A stretch of DNA of 64,000 nt from Paramoeba atlantica (lineage: Eukaryota > Discosea): positions 310,001 through 374,000 of the forward strand of contig CDRNVI010000004.1 of assembly GCA_977017575.1 (NCBI GenBank). The letters are read 5' to 3'. The notes under the pieces were generated by a model. That model worked only from the letters and a program-made list of their open reading frames with translations. It searched no databases and was not told the origin of the DNA. The first letter of the stretch is position 1, and every line of letters starts with the position of its first letter. The position numbers and the translations under genes are program-made. This document shows positions 30,801-40,383 of the stretch, one piece after another.

Positions 30801-32451
30801 GACGGACATTATAATGAGCTCAGCAGGTGTACGGCAAGGGTCCGCTCTGGCTAGTCTTTACTTTTGCGTATTCTGTCAACCAATACTCGAGACACTGGCC
30901 TCCGAATTTCCAGGTATTGAAATAAATGCATACATTGACGATATAACGTTAGTGTCTCGAGTTTCAACCGAACTGGAGAAAGCATTCTTTAGGCTCAAAG
31001 GTCTCCTAGAAGAAAAACAGGTGAAACTAGCCGAGGCAAAATGCGTTTGGTTCAGAGGAAAATCCGGAAATTCCATACCGAATTCGCTGAGCACCCAAGG
31101 TGTAAAGTCGGAGGACGAAGCGGTCAAAGTACTCGGAGCGTATATTGGAGAAAACAACACAATAAGTGAACGACTTTTGCGTCAACTAGAGAAGCAGGTC
31201 ACAGCTTTTCGGCGGCTAAAACGAATGGGCATCAATAATATATCGATGATTCTTTTAGCAAAATGTGCCAATGTTCGTCAACAATACCTGATTCGTGTTC
31301 ACCCGCCCGGAACAACAGAGAAAGCATCATCACAATTCGATCAAGAGGTTGAAAATGTGGTAGAGACTTGGATTGGTCCACTCTCTCCTGATCAAATGAA
31401 AATTGTACGATTACCCGTTAAGAAGGGAGGAATGGGTTTGACAGCGAGCAGTCCCCTTAGGGAGACGGCATATGTGGCATCCCGCTACTCGGTTCTTGAG
31501 CGCCGAAACTCTTTTTCAGCTCGGATCGACAACGCGGTGCCATCACACCCGTCTATTCCTAAGAACTCGACAATGAAAGTCATACCAGTGGACGAAAAAG
31601 CTTCCACCAGCATTCATCATGTCGAAGTATTGAAAGAGTTGCAAACGGATCCCGACATTAAGCCCATTCTACAAGCCACATCCTTCAAAGGAAACAGCGA
31701 CTGGATCCTTTCCAACGCGAAGTACATCCCTTCCCATCTCTTCAAACTCGCGATTATGCCACGACTAAATGCCCAACACCCAGATCTACCTACCAGTCTA
31801 TTGTGTCCAGGGTGCGGTATTCTCCTCAATAACCGAAACGCCCTCACCCATATCCCAGGCTGTGCTCAATGTTCAGGTATAAATACGACCGTGAAACATA
31901 ACTCACTTGTCGGATTTTTACATCGTCTATGCGTGAAAGCAGGCATCCCATGTGAAACGGAACCTAGAAACTTTTCTACGTGGAAGTGCATCGCTTGCCG
32001 ATCCACAATCAGTCCGGAAAACCAGTTGGTACATCAGAAGACTTGTGCAGGAAAAAAACTTTGTCGGTCTGGCCCCGATCTCGTGATCTATTGGAACACG
32101 GGTGCGGTCTTCTATGATCTGACAGTTATTCACGAACTCTCAATGTCTAATCGTGGAAAGAAATGCACACAGCTCATGAATGACGCGCTGCAGCGAAAGT
32201 CCAACACATATGTACGTACGAACTTAATTCGTGAAGACTCATTTCAATGTTTACCCGTACTGGCAGGAGGCGCTTTGCACCGCAATACACAGAACTTGGT
32301 ACACTCGCTAGCAGACGCGGCCATGCTAAACAGGAAACAGGTCGAACTCGAAATGAAGCTGACGATTCAGGAGCTTAATGGATTAGGGATTTATGCGCAG
32401 CTAAAGAAATACTTAGACGGCTGCACGCAAACTCAAGAATATAGTATATAA
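27850..32451 (+). CDS. RLE-B retrotransposon protein (B5), interrupted by B6
   Basis: N terminus MGMFTRSREKETGVAPVVQPLPPTRRRKK is followed by a long Pro/Ser-rich tract (27.95-28.15 kb), then a charged region up to KGTKCTVAWTFDEQT. There B6 is inserted, and the frame resumes as SLNISEGTV. Downstream: IPTAKTISPDFISSVIAIYRDI, a basic stretch RQRRRRP, the RT (DMQNAFNSPSREEI; GVRQGSALASLYFC; AYIDDITLVS, tyrosine codon at 30931) and KKGGMGLTASS. The C-terminal zinc-binding and restriction-like endonuclease module follows (CPGCGILL…HIPGCAQCSG, TVKHNSLV, SGPDLVIYWNTGAVFYDLTVIHE). Within 28146-28347 the N-terminal frame must shift once to stay open, a frameshift or a sequencing error. The protein would otherwise be about 1350 residues. 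The RLE and CCHC features recall CRE/SLACS-type LINEs. Confidence 0.85.
28973..29504 (-). mobile_element. RLE-B LINE copy B6, 5′-truncated, inserted in B5
   Basis: Minus strand: poly(A) (poly(T) at 28973-28990), a 90-bp 3′ UTR, and the last 140 codons of an RLE-B protein (CSGRQLFRSGPDLVIYWSTGELFYDLTVIHE…RKVQELSV, stop at 29081). The 9-bp sequence TGAACAAAC lies at 28964-28972 and 29505-29513. Removing the insert plus one repeat restores the B5 codons for DEQTSLNIS. This is direct evidence for insertion of one RLE-B into another and gives the family target-duplication length. Confidence 0.93.
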
Positions 32452-32572
32452 GTTCTAAACACAATATCACTATAAGCTGAGTCAGCTTATAAAATTATAT
32501 AGATTTCATTTTCGGGATAGTTTCTCTTTGAAAATTGAGAGAAGGGGGGAAGGTGAACATGTCTCACATTTG

Positions 32573-32679
32573 ATAGTAATCGGCGCGTATATAATATATG
32601 CGCTCCACGGGCTAAAAAAAAAAAAACCAGATGCATTTTTCGTTAAAAAAAAAAAAAAAAAAAAACTTTCATTTAAATA
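32573..32679 (+). mobile_element. 107-bp insertion between 20-bp direct repeats in B5 3′ UTR
   Basis: GTGAACATGTCTCACATTTG is present at 32553-32572 and 32680-32699. The insert contains two A runs (12 and 21 A) and a short AT-rich end. It may be two successive short retro-insertions, or a duplication of the UTR end. No family identified. Confidence 0.55.
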
Positions 32680-32813
32680 GTGAACATGTCTCACATTTGG
32701 TAGACGTGCGATGTCCATCAATTTTATAAAGAACACCTTTTTTATAAAGAACACCTTGTACAACGTTTTGTAAGACCATCGTTTTTTGTAAGACAAAAAA
32801 AAAAAAAAAAAAA

Positions 32814-33110
32814 GAAATTGGATCTTGCAAAGGTGCGTTCATGTCTCCGCATATTATCTTTAGCGAACATTGTGAATCATGGCAAGCATCAAATAGCTCC
32901 TCATCAAACGATTCTTGCTTCTCTTTCTTTGCACCAGACGTCGGGGAGTAAACATTAAATATACACGCCTTCATCTTTCCAATATGCATTGTTCCTTTCA
33001 TAATGCGATCATTGATCTTTTCAACACCCATGGGTTGCAGACTCAGCATTGCCATTCCGTTATAGCCGTTTATTGCACTCATAATATATATATTAACACT
33101 AATGCCAGGC
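32814..33110 (-). pseudogene. APE-E endonuclease N-part fragment (E1)
   Basis: The minus-strand frame gives LPGISVNIYIMSAINGYNGMAMLS…ACIFNVYSPTSG…KIICGDMNAPLQDPIS, aligning with residues 220-325 of the intact APE-E protein (YLYFSSATSDRSYNGMALVS…LFNVYGPIRD…ILIGDFNSPL). The frame ends at the poly(A) of B5, beyond which it resumes at 27812. It is an apurinic-endonuclease-like domain of a dead copy. Confidence 0.8.
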
Positions 33111-33488
33111 AGATAGAGCCTACGATGAATGATCGGTTCCTCGCTCTTGAACGATTTTGCGCGGAACACAAACGGTGCGTAGCGGTGCTGGTGTTGTTTT
33201 CTTGAAAATTAAGGGTGACCCTGATTACTACTCTATTCCGTTGGAGGTGGGAACAAGTGAGAGGGCCGAATTATTAGCATTTCGTGAGGCTATTTCGAAA
33301 ATTCCAGAAGGATCACACTCTTGCGTTTTTCATACTGATTCTTGTTACGTTTGGCAATATTTTCACAGTTTAAGATCACGTTTTCGCGTTGTAGGCTACA
33401 TCGGAATTGCAAATGGAGACTTGATGGATCAAATGGACCATAAATTACGCGCGTTGAAGGGTCAAGGGGTACAAATATACATGTGTAA
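33111..33488 (+). pseudogene. APE-E RNase H fragment (E1)
   Basis: The plus-strand frame gives GAGVVFLKIKGDPDYYSI…SERAELLAFREAI…VFHTDSCYVWQYFHSLR…RFRVVGYIGIANGDLMDQMD. It matches the RNase H of the intact protein (SPERAEIHAAL, VVHTDSYYVWNFVNMR, DRLVGFEGSNSDLLSF). It is cut at 33488 by the SL-bearing element B7. It is opposite in direction to the adjacent APE fragment. Confidence 0.8.
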
Positions 33489-33506
33489 AGTTTCTGTACC
33501 TTGTTG
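33489..33506 (+). other. Partial spliced leader (18 nt) at 5′ end of B7
   Basis: AGTTTCTGTACCTTGTTG, the last 18 nt of the leader, joined directly to RNase H sequence upstream and to CTTTCTTTAATTTTTC downstream, then ATG 33529. Confidence 0.78.
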
Positions 33507-33826
33507 CTTTCTTTAATTTTTCTTTCTCATGACACGCCTTTCTCGGACACCGACGCGAAGTACCACACAAGTCAAGAAGAAATTGAAGGAACCCACAGTG
33601 AATCATGGACGGCTCTCGAAGCCAAAAAATCATAAAGATATAGAGGCTACAAGAATTCATCTTCAATGCGAGGAAAAATGTGAACAAACATCACCAGAAA
33701 TAAAAGTAGCAGCAACTCTGAAAAAGAAGGCTATGCATCACGGGCTCCGGCACTTGTTGCATACGTTGGCGGACTGCAGCGGACTTGATAGGGTCCGAAC
33801 ACTGAACGAATTTTCTCTGTGCCTGC

Positions 33827-36718
33827 GTTGTCTTAATAATTGTATGATATAAACTGCGAATCATCTTCAAACAATTCTTTTCGTAAACTATGAGACTTCC
33901 TACCACGGATTCTCACTGCATATTCCATCAAAAAGCGCAAATATCGTCCCCATGGCTTTGGCTCAGGTACTTTCTGAGCTGGCCTAGGAGAATGTTTCCA
34001 TTCATCTCCTTCAAGAGAAGTATGAAATCGTTTTCCACCTTGCTGGGCTCAATAGAAATCTTTTCCGCCAGAAGCCGTAGCAGCTCCCGAGTTCGGGCGT
34101 GCAATGAGCCACTTGACAGCACCGGTAAACAGGCGAATTGCTCCTCGGCGAACATATTCGATGAGACGTATTTGGTGTTTTTCCGCGCGATCGCATCTTT
34201 GATTGCCTTCGCCGGTGTTGTTCCCGCAAGAGATGGTGCCAGATCGTGTACGACGGTGAGATCATAGAAGATTTCACCTGTCGCCCAATAAATAACCAAA
34301 TCGGGCCCTGAACGGTGTAGCGTGCTGCCTTTGCATGTCGCAATGTGCTCTCGCCGACGTTCTTCTCGGATCACCTCGGAGCATGATGTGCACACATATG
34401 TGGAGAATTGCCGTGGCTCTAATTCACAAGGAATACCCGCACGCAGACACATATTATGAATATAGCGTACTAGTGCGTTGTGCTTTACCGTTGTATTCAT
34501 TCCCGCACATCGGACGCAACCCGGAATATGTGTAAGGGCAGTGGCACTGTTTAGAAGAACTCTGCATCCGGGGCAGGTGAGAGATTCGGGAAGACGTGGA
34601 TGGCCCATTCCCAGGCGGGGCATTACTGCTAAGGTGAATTTCCGCGACGGCACGAGTCGCTCGTTTGCTTGTATCCATGTATAACTACCCTTCTTCGTTG
34701 TAGCGTCCATGATTCTTGCAAATTTCTTGTTCTTCCGAAGGCGCTCCTTCACTTCTTTGTGCATCTTGACTTCGACTGCCGTCATCTCAGCGACAGGTGC
34801 AGTGTCCGACTCGCTAGGCGTGACTTGAGCTGAAAGGAATTTTGGCTGCTCAAAAGCCACACTGCGCGACGCCTGATACGCGGCCGCTCGGAGTGCATCA
34901 GTAGAAGGCAGGCCCAGCCCACCCATACGAAGGGGAAGCCTTGCCCAGTCCAGTTGATCTTGCGTCATTGGTCCGAACCATGTCTTCAGAACTTTATCAA
35001 CTTCGCCGTCAAACTCCTTTGCCATCGCTTCAGAGGAGTTCGGGATGTGTGTGCGAATATGAAAACGATGACGAATGTTAACACATTTAGAGAGCAGGAT
35101 AGTAGATACGTTGCTCGCTCCCATCTGACTTAACCGACGGAAAATTGTTTTATGTTTCTGTAGCTTTTCTAGTAGTAGGGGATCTACCTTTTCGTCTTCT
35201 CCCACGTAAGCGCCGAGAACCTTGATTGCGTCCTTCTCTACGTTGACTTGCGCCATTCGCAGAACTTCCGGAATTTCCGTGCCCTTCGTTCCTCCGAACC
35301 ACACACATTTATGATTTGCCATTTGCATGTTTCTTTCATTCAACAAATCCCACAGTCTATAAAATGCCTTCGTTAGGAGTGCAGGATCATCCGAAGCAAA
35401 GTTTATGTCGTCTATGTATGCGAATATTTTGATCGAGGGAAATTCTAAGGCCAGCGTTGCGAGGATGGGTTGCATCATTGTACAGAAAAGAAGCGTAGAA
35501 AGGGGAGACTCCTGTCGAACTCCTGCTGTGCTGAAAACTTTGTCGTGTAACTTTCCGTCTGATCCAAAATACAGCAGCTCCGACGGCTCGGCATATTGAG
35601 CGTGAAAAAGCCTCCAGAACGGTCGCAAACTAGAGAACGCGAAGAGTGCGTTCGCGATGTCTTGCCTCCAAGGAGTGTTGAATGCATTGCTGATGTCCAT
35701 TGTTAGGATTGATTGTCCTTCCTGATAGAGTTTATGTAGGCGGTGTACTACTGTTTCACATCCTGATTTAGTTGCCACTCCGAATTGCCACGGAGCAAAA
35801 ATCGGCGGCAGACAATGTTCATATTTTTGCAACAAGACGATCTCTGCTAATTTTAGAAAAATCTCCCCAACAGCAACCGGGCGCACGTCCCTTCCATTTG
35901 CTTTCGGTATGGCGACTAACCTTGCCCTCTTCAACCTGTCCATCAGGTCTTTCGAGATCGCTCCATTTACAACATCCAGTAACATGTGACACAGAGCTGT
36001 GCAACAGATTTGATCGTCGAGCAACAGTCTGACTATACCGTCCGTTGTCCCAGATGGACCGGGTGCCGCGCCCTTGGCCAATCGACGACCTGCCTCGCGG
36101 AGTTCTTCCGTTGTTATGATCGCTGTCTGTGTCGCGTCTGCTGGTAATTCGAAAACGCAAGGAGCCGCAGGGTGCAGTTTTTGGAGTTTGGCAAATGTTT
36201 CTTTATCAGATAATTTGTTGATTACCGTGACCTGATCCAGAACTTTTGCCGCTTTTGAGATCGACCCCTCGAGCACAAGGCGTGTGGCTTTTTTTATCGC
36301 TCTGCGATCAGCGAATTGCCCTTCATCCGCGTCCTTCTCTCTTTCTTCAAGCTCGGATTGCGTAAGCACTGGGCGACGTCGTCGACTGCGCGCTGACTGC
36401 TCTCTTAATTCTGCCAGCGAGTATTTCATCGCGGAGAGCACCCTGTGCCATATCCGACAGCGGTGAACATAATCACAATCTGCATAATCCCTCATAAGAT
36501 CGCGGTAAACCGACACCACGCACGGTATAAATGCAGCGCTTACGTTTCTGACTGTAGGAATAGGTTCGTAATCCAAATCTTCGACTGTTTGCTTCACAGA
36601 CGGTATATCTTTTGCAGGCGCGACTTGCTCGTCTTGAGCGCCTCTATTCAAAACGTTGATCCATACAATTTTATAGATGCGCACACTTTCCTGAGCAGGA
36701 ATCGATCCCGCGAAGCTG
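33827..36718 (-). mobile_element. RLE-B LINE copy B8, inserted in B7
   Basis: Flanked by the 9-bp duplication TGTGCCTGC (33818-33826 and 36719-36727); the B7 codons FSLCLQELNG are restored when it is removed. B8 is 5′-truncated (coding starts inside …SFAGSIPAQESVRIYKIV) and has no poly(A): it ends within the 3′ UTR at TTAAGACAAC, which in the twin copy B10 continues further. It is almost identical to B10 in opposite orientation; the visible differences include LLKEMNGN versus LLQEMNGN and one UTR base. Confidence 0.92.
33928..36718 (-). pseudogene. RLE-B protein without its N-terminal part (B8)
   Basis: The open frame of 918 residues from the first internal ATG (36684) extends upstream to the 5′ break. 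It carries VRNVSAAFIPCVVSVYRDLMRDY, a basic stretch RSRRRRP, GPSGTTDGIVRLLLDD, RARLVAIPKANGRDVRPVAVGE and the RT (MDISNAFNTPWRQDI; GVRQESPLSTLLFC; AYIDDINFAS with the tyrosine at residue 423). The C-terminal module (about residues 700-810) has CPGCRVLL, HIPGCVRCAG, TVKHNALV and SGPDLVIYWATGEIFYDLTVVHD. No stop is visible. The missing N terminus and absence of promoter or SL make it a probable dead copy despite its fresh sequence. Confidence 0.88.
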
Positions 36719-36983
36719 TGTGCCTGCAGGAGTTAAATGGGTCGATTATATTCTCTCAGCTGAGAAATTATTTATCTAATGACGATTCACAAAACATGGG
36801 CCTCTAGAATTTGACATTAAAAACAAAAACATTGGAAACTTGAAGAAAAAAAAAAAGTATAATTAATATAGCTATTATAAGTTTACGGTATGGGATATAA
36901 GGCACTTTTAGTAAACGTTTTCCTCCGTAGATGAATTATGAGACTTTAAGGACAAAAAAAAAAAAAAAAAAAATATAAAGTAT

Positions 36984-37797
36984 AAAGTATATACTTAGGG
37001 GAGATTAAATTGCTAGTTTTGGGCTGAGAAAAAACAAAAGGTACATCTCTGGAAACAAAAAGAATTGCTAATTTGATTGCTTGTTTTCAACTCGTATACC
37101 CCCCCCCCAAAAAAAAAAAAAAGGGAGGAGACCTCGTTTCTATTTGCTGGTTTTCTCGGGTGGTTTCTTTTTGGGGCTTTGGGTATCCGTTTTTTGGGGA
37201 ATTTTTTTTTTTGGGGGGGTGGGAACGGGTTCTTATTTGCTGTTTTTTTGGGCCGTTTGCTCGGTTGAACATTCTTTTACTTTTCGTACAGTTGCTTGTT
37301 TCTATTTTGAGCCTAACTTTAAAAAAAAAAAAAAAAAAAAAAAATGGAGCGAGGGCTAGGTACCCCAAGTGAGGTAGTACACGGGTAGTGAATCTCCTCC
37401 CCGTCGGCCAGCATCCTGTTTCGTGACCGTGTCGCTGTCGACACAGGCCCGCGCCTGCGCCCTCCCATATAACAAGGGAAGGGTTCACAAGTCAGGCCGT
37501 CGAGAGGTCGAAAGACCCGGTCCGGAACGCGCGAATGGATTGGGCATGGATTGCTTGTTTTAATTTTTACTGTTTTTCTTGTTTGTAGTATATACTTAGG
37601 GGAGACTAAATTGCTAGTTTTGGGCTGAGAAAAAAGGTACATCTGTGGACAGAAAAAGAATTGCTAATTTGATTGTTTGTTTTCAACTCGTATACCCCCC
37701 CCCAATGGACCTACTTGGTTCGTCTACTGGGTCAAAATATAGAGGCAATGCCGCGATTCATACTTCTCCCCCCTTATTAATTGCAAAAAAAAAAATG
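36984..37797 (+). mobile_element. Array of three RLE-A 3′ UTR fragments
   Basis: Three plus-strand RLE-A 3′ ends follow one another, each closed by an A run. 36984-37128 is the AT-rich distal UTR. 37129-37344 is a G/T-rich UTR also seen at 9.42-9.64 kb (minus). 37352-37797 is a longer UTR with half of the hairpin, the GTGTCGACAGCGACAC core and the terminal block. No coding sequence. The 36856-36983 stretch before them is AT-rich with one A run and no recognised feature. Confidence 0.8.
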
Positions 37798-37815
37798 AAT
37801 TGAATTTTTTCCTGA

Positions 37816-37910
37816 GTTTCTTCCTCTTTCTTCCTCTTTCTTCCTCTTTCTTCCTCTTTCTTCCTCTTTCTTCCTCTTTCTTCCTCTTTCTTCCTCTTTC
37901 TTCCTCTTTC
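37816..37910. repeat. 10-bp microsatellite (TTCCTCTTTC)n
   Basis: Nine uninterrupted units of TTCCTCTTTC at 37821-37910 plus a partial unit before. It lies exactly between an RLE-A tail and the 5′ break of A5, so it probably arose from slippage at the insertion junction. It is all pyrimidine on the plus strand. Confidence 0.95.
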
Positions 37911-38966
37911 TCAATCTGGAAAAGGGGCAGGTGACTGGCTGTTTGTCACGCCCTCCAGGGAAAAGGGGCACGCCTTTACTAAAACGGAGTTCCGCACCCT
38001 GTGCACCTGGTGGCTAGGACAAAAAGTATATCCAGAAACAAACCCCTGTCCCGTCTCAGGCTGCACGCTTCCGATGGGACCACAAGGAGACCACGCATTG
38101 GTCTGTAAACACGACTACGGGATCTCTGCGAGGCATAATGCCTTGGCCCTCCAGTTCTTTGACGTTTGTCAAAAGGCCAATTTGTCTCCGAAAAGGGAGC
38201 ACAGCCTCGGCAACAGAGGTCCAGGGGGGGCACTCACAAGACCAGGGGATGTGTTCCTTCCGAGCTACACGCTCGGTAAAGGCCTTGTCTTTGATTTTGC
38301 GGTGACCCACGTCCAGCAACAGAAATATACGGACCTGGTCCGTTCTGCTGGCATGGTAGCTGCAGGGGCCTTCGCAGAGAAATATGCAACGAACCACAAG
38401 CGTGGACAAAGGCAAGAGGCTATAGTGGCCGGACATGATTTCACCGCCATGGTAGTGGAATCGTACGGATCATGGAGTCCGACGTCCCTCCATATGCTGA
38501 AGAAGATCGCGGGAAAAAGAGCCGCAGCATGTAAGGGTGATATGTCCGAGCAAGCGTCAATGTTTTTTCTTCTCCAGGACATGAACGTTACGCTCATGCG
38601 GTCTCAGGCACGAATGCTTGTAAGACGCATGGCAGACGTGGATATCCATGCCAGTCTCGCTTTGCTGCACGAGGCACCCTCTGACACCACACCAAATCGT
38701 GCCAGCTGCGGACCGGCAGGAGCGATCGAGCCTACAGTGCCTATTCTCACGCCTCGCCTTCGTGAGTGAGGTACCCCAAGGTGAGATAGGTAGGGATTCG
38801 GACTGACAGTCCTATTTCAGCACGAAGACGCCATGGTATCCAGGACGGGTGCTGGTCGGGTCGACATAGTCTATGCTCACGCCTAGCCCGCGAGTGCTAG
38901 GTACCCCAAGTGAGGTAGTACACGGGCAGTGAATCTCCTCCCCGTCGGCCAGCATCCTGTTTCGTG
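37911..38966 (+). mobile_element. RLE-A LINE copy A5, 5′-truncated
   Basis: Coding end at 37914-38769 (SGKGAGDWLFVTPSREKGHAF, CPVSGCTLPM, GDHALVCK, RHNALA, SLGNRGPGGALTRPGDVF, VFDFAVTHVQQQKY, …TPRLRE) with an open frame that covers the RLE. It is followed by a partial RLE-A 3′ UTR (hairpin at about 38883-38902) that is cut at 38966 by the SL remnant of B9. It differs from A1-A4 in many residues and in having about 45 extra C-terminal residues. Confidence 0.87.
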
Positions 38967-38975
38967 ACCTTGTTG
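38967..38975 (+). other. 9-nt remnant of the spliced leader at 5′ end of B9
   Basis: ACCTTGTTG lies between an RLE-A UTR (…CTGTTTCGTG) and the T-rich leader of B9. In other UTR copies CTGTTTCGTGACCGTGTC continues differently, so the junction is within GACC/ACC and may reflect microhomology. Confidence 0.6.
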
Positions 38976-40352
38976 TTTTTTATTTTTTGTACTCTTACTC
39001 TTTTTGTGATGGGCATGTTCACTCGGAGCCGAGCGAAAGATACTGGAGTAGCTCCAGTTGTCCAGCCTCTGCCAACGACCCGCCGCAGGAAGAAACCTAC
39101 GGAGGAACGGCCTCGGCCGGCACCGTCTGAATCGCGAGCAACTGGACCGCCGCCGCTTGAACTTTCGGCGCCGCCGCCGCCGTCACCGCAGTCGCTGCCG
39201 AGCGATCGACACAAGAAATCTCCTGAGGGTCCGTCTGCGACAACATTGCCGCGATCACAACTATTGCCTCCGTCGCAAAAGTCTCCGTCGCAACCGCGAT
39301 CGTCTCCGACAGCACCGCAAGCGCAAACGTCGGAATCGCCAGCACCGCCGCGATCGCCCCCGTTGCAAAGTTCTGCGAAGCGATCGCAACCGCCTCCGCA
39401 GCGGCAACCTCAACCGTCCCCGCCGCGACCGTCTACGCCACAACCGTCCCCATCTACGCCGCAACCATCTCCGCCGCAACCGCGACCGTTTCCGCCCCAA
39501 GCATCTTCGTCGCAAGAGCTACCGGTCCCGTTACCGCTACCGCAACCGACAAACACACAGCACTCCGAGCGGTTGCGAGCGACCCTGCAGAAAAAGAGGG
39601 CTTTCGTTTTCCCTCCACAAAAGACTCCTTTGCCGCCACCACGGAATTCCCCATCTTCGAAATCCCCGACATCTTCGTCGACGCCGCCACCCTCATCAGA
39701 ATCTTGCATTTCACCTGGATCGCAATCTCCGTCGCATCCTCTGAACGAACGGAACGAAGGACGAGCTGAGGAACGGAAAGAAGCGAAAGATAAAAAAGCC
39801 ATTGAAGCATCGAAACAAACCAATTCACACATTCGCATTCGTCGACCGACCGGCTCTCGATTCACGTTTCCTACAGCTAGCACCGTGATTCAGACCATGA
39901 AACCAATTGCAACCTTGATATCAAATACACTGCCTTCTTTAGCCCAATTGGCGGACCCTGCGCCGGATGCGCAAACAACAGCCTCCAAGTCCAAACCAGT
40001 TGCGCAACCTGAAATTCAGCCAGAAGAGTTCTACGACTGCAGCTCACCCGCGTCAGAGGAGAAAGGACAATCACCCAGCCCAGGCCGCATACCCTCGCCC
40101 CTGCCGCTTGATGAAGTGAATGTAGATTCGACGAACAATGCAGACCGACTAACGCAAATTGTGGACGACATGCGCGCAAACGTGAAACCTGAGACTGAGT
40201 TCCCATTGACGCCGCAAGAAGTGGAGTCACATACCAGAAATGCTCGGAAAGGCGACGAATGTGTGGTAGCGTGGTGTTTCGACCAACAAGTATTGTTAAA
40301 CATCTCTGCTGGCACAGTTCAAACGGCGAGATCAAGGGCAGGTGTACGCAGC
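38967..40352 (+). mobile_element. RLE-B LINE copy B9, N-terminal fragment
   Basis: SL remnant, leader and a frame from ATG 39009 to 40352, where a D element cuts it. The N terminus MGMFTRSRAKDTGVAPVVQPLPTTRRRKK is almost the same as that of B5. It is followed by a Pro/Ser/Gln-rich tract of about 200 residues (39.1-39.7 kb), then charged sequence, EFYDCSSPASEEK and KGDECVVAWCFDQQVLLNISAGTV. The Pro-rich tract is GC-rich and repetitive (CCGCCG, CAACCG units) and varies in length between B5 and B9. RT and RLE are lost. In this family the N-terminal region probably binds RNA or partner proteins; that is inference. Confidence 0.82.
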
Positions 40353-40368
40353 TTTCTGTACCTTGTTG
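40353..40368 (+). other. Partial spliced leader (16 nt) at 5′ end of D2
   Basis: TTTCTGTACCTTGTTG followed by ATTTTTATTCCTTTT and ATG 40384. The bases upstream belong to the B9 coding region. Confidence 0.75.
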
Positions 40369-40383
40369 ATTTTTATTCCTTTT

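Larger units (their letters stand above)
27813..32813 (+). mobile_element. RLE-B LINE copy B5, nearly complete
   Basis: A short SL remnant, T-rich leader, coding region 27850-32451, 3′ UTR with GAGAGAAGGGGGGAAGG and a poly(A) at 32795-32813. It inserted into the APE domain of E1; when removed, the E1 frame continues. It is itself interrupted by B6 (28973-29504) with a 9-bp duplication, and its UTR by a 107-bp insert. Apart from these it is the most complete RLE-B copy in the window and defines the family layout. Confidence 0.88.
26199..33488 (-). mobile_element. APE-E (ingi-like) LINE copy E1, 5′-inverted and split by B5
   Basis: Minus-strand pieces: RT (26199-26341 and about 26519-26670), RT N-part plus APE C-part (26850-27812), APE N-part (32814-about 33110). 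Plus-strand piece: RNase H (about 33111-33488). The APE frame reads …MNAPLQDPIS on one side of B5 and TDPNGRKCC on the other, so B5 inserted inside it. The inverted APE-RT block lying upstream of a sense RNase H block is the shape made by twin priming of a LINE. Two small inserts (26409-26510 and 26671-26839) also break it. Confidence 0.72.
33489..36855 (+). mobile_element. RLE-B internally deleted, SL-bearing derivative B7, split by B8
   Basis: Partial SL, T-rich leader, then a short frame (33529-33826) with an RLE-B-like N terminus (MTRLSRTPTRSTTQVKKK) running straight into the C-terminal helix region (LLHTLADCSGLDRVRTLNEFSLCL). B8 interrupts at 33827-36718. After it the frame continues QELNGSIIFSQLRNYLSN to a stop at 36805-36807, followed by a UTR and an A run at 36845-36855. 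Without B8 the product would be about 125 residues with neither RT nor RLE core. It is a second, independent deletion derivative (compare B3). Confidence 0.8.

Noticed and set aside
37821-37910. CRISPR-like array
   Set aside because: It is a 10-bp microsatellite without spacers.
38964-39744. Arg-rich and Leu-rich long frames in the GC-rich tract at 39.1-39.7 kb
   Set aside because: They are shadows of the Pro-rich RLE-B frame created by CCG/CGN repeats.
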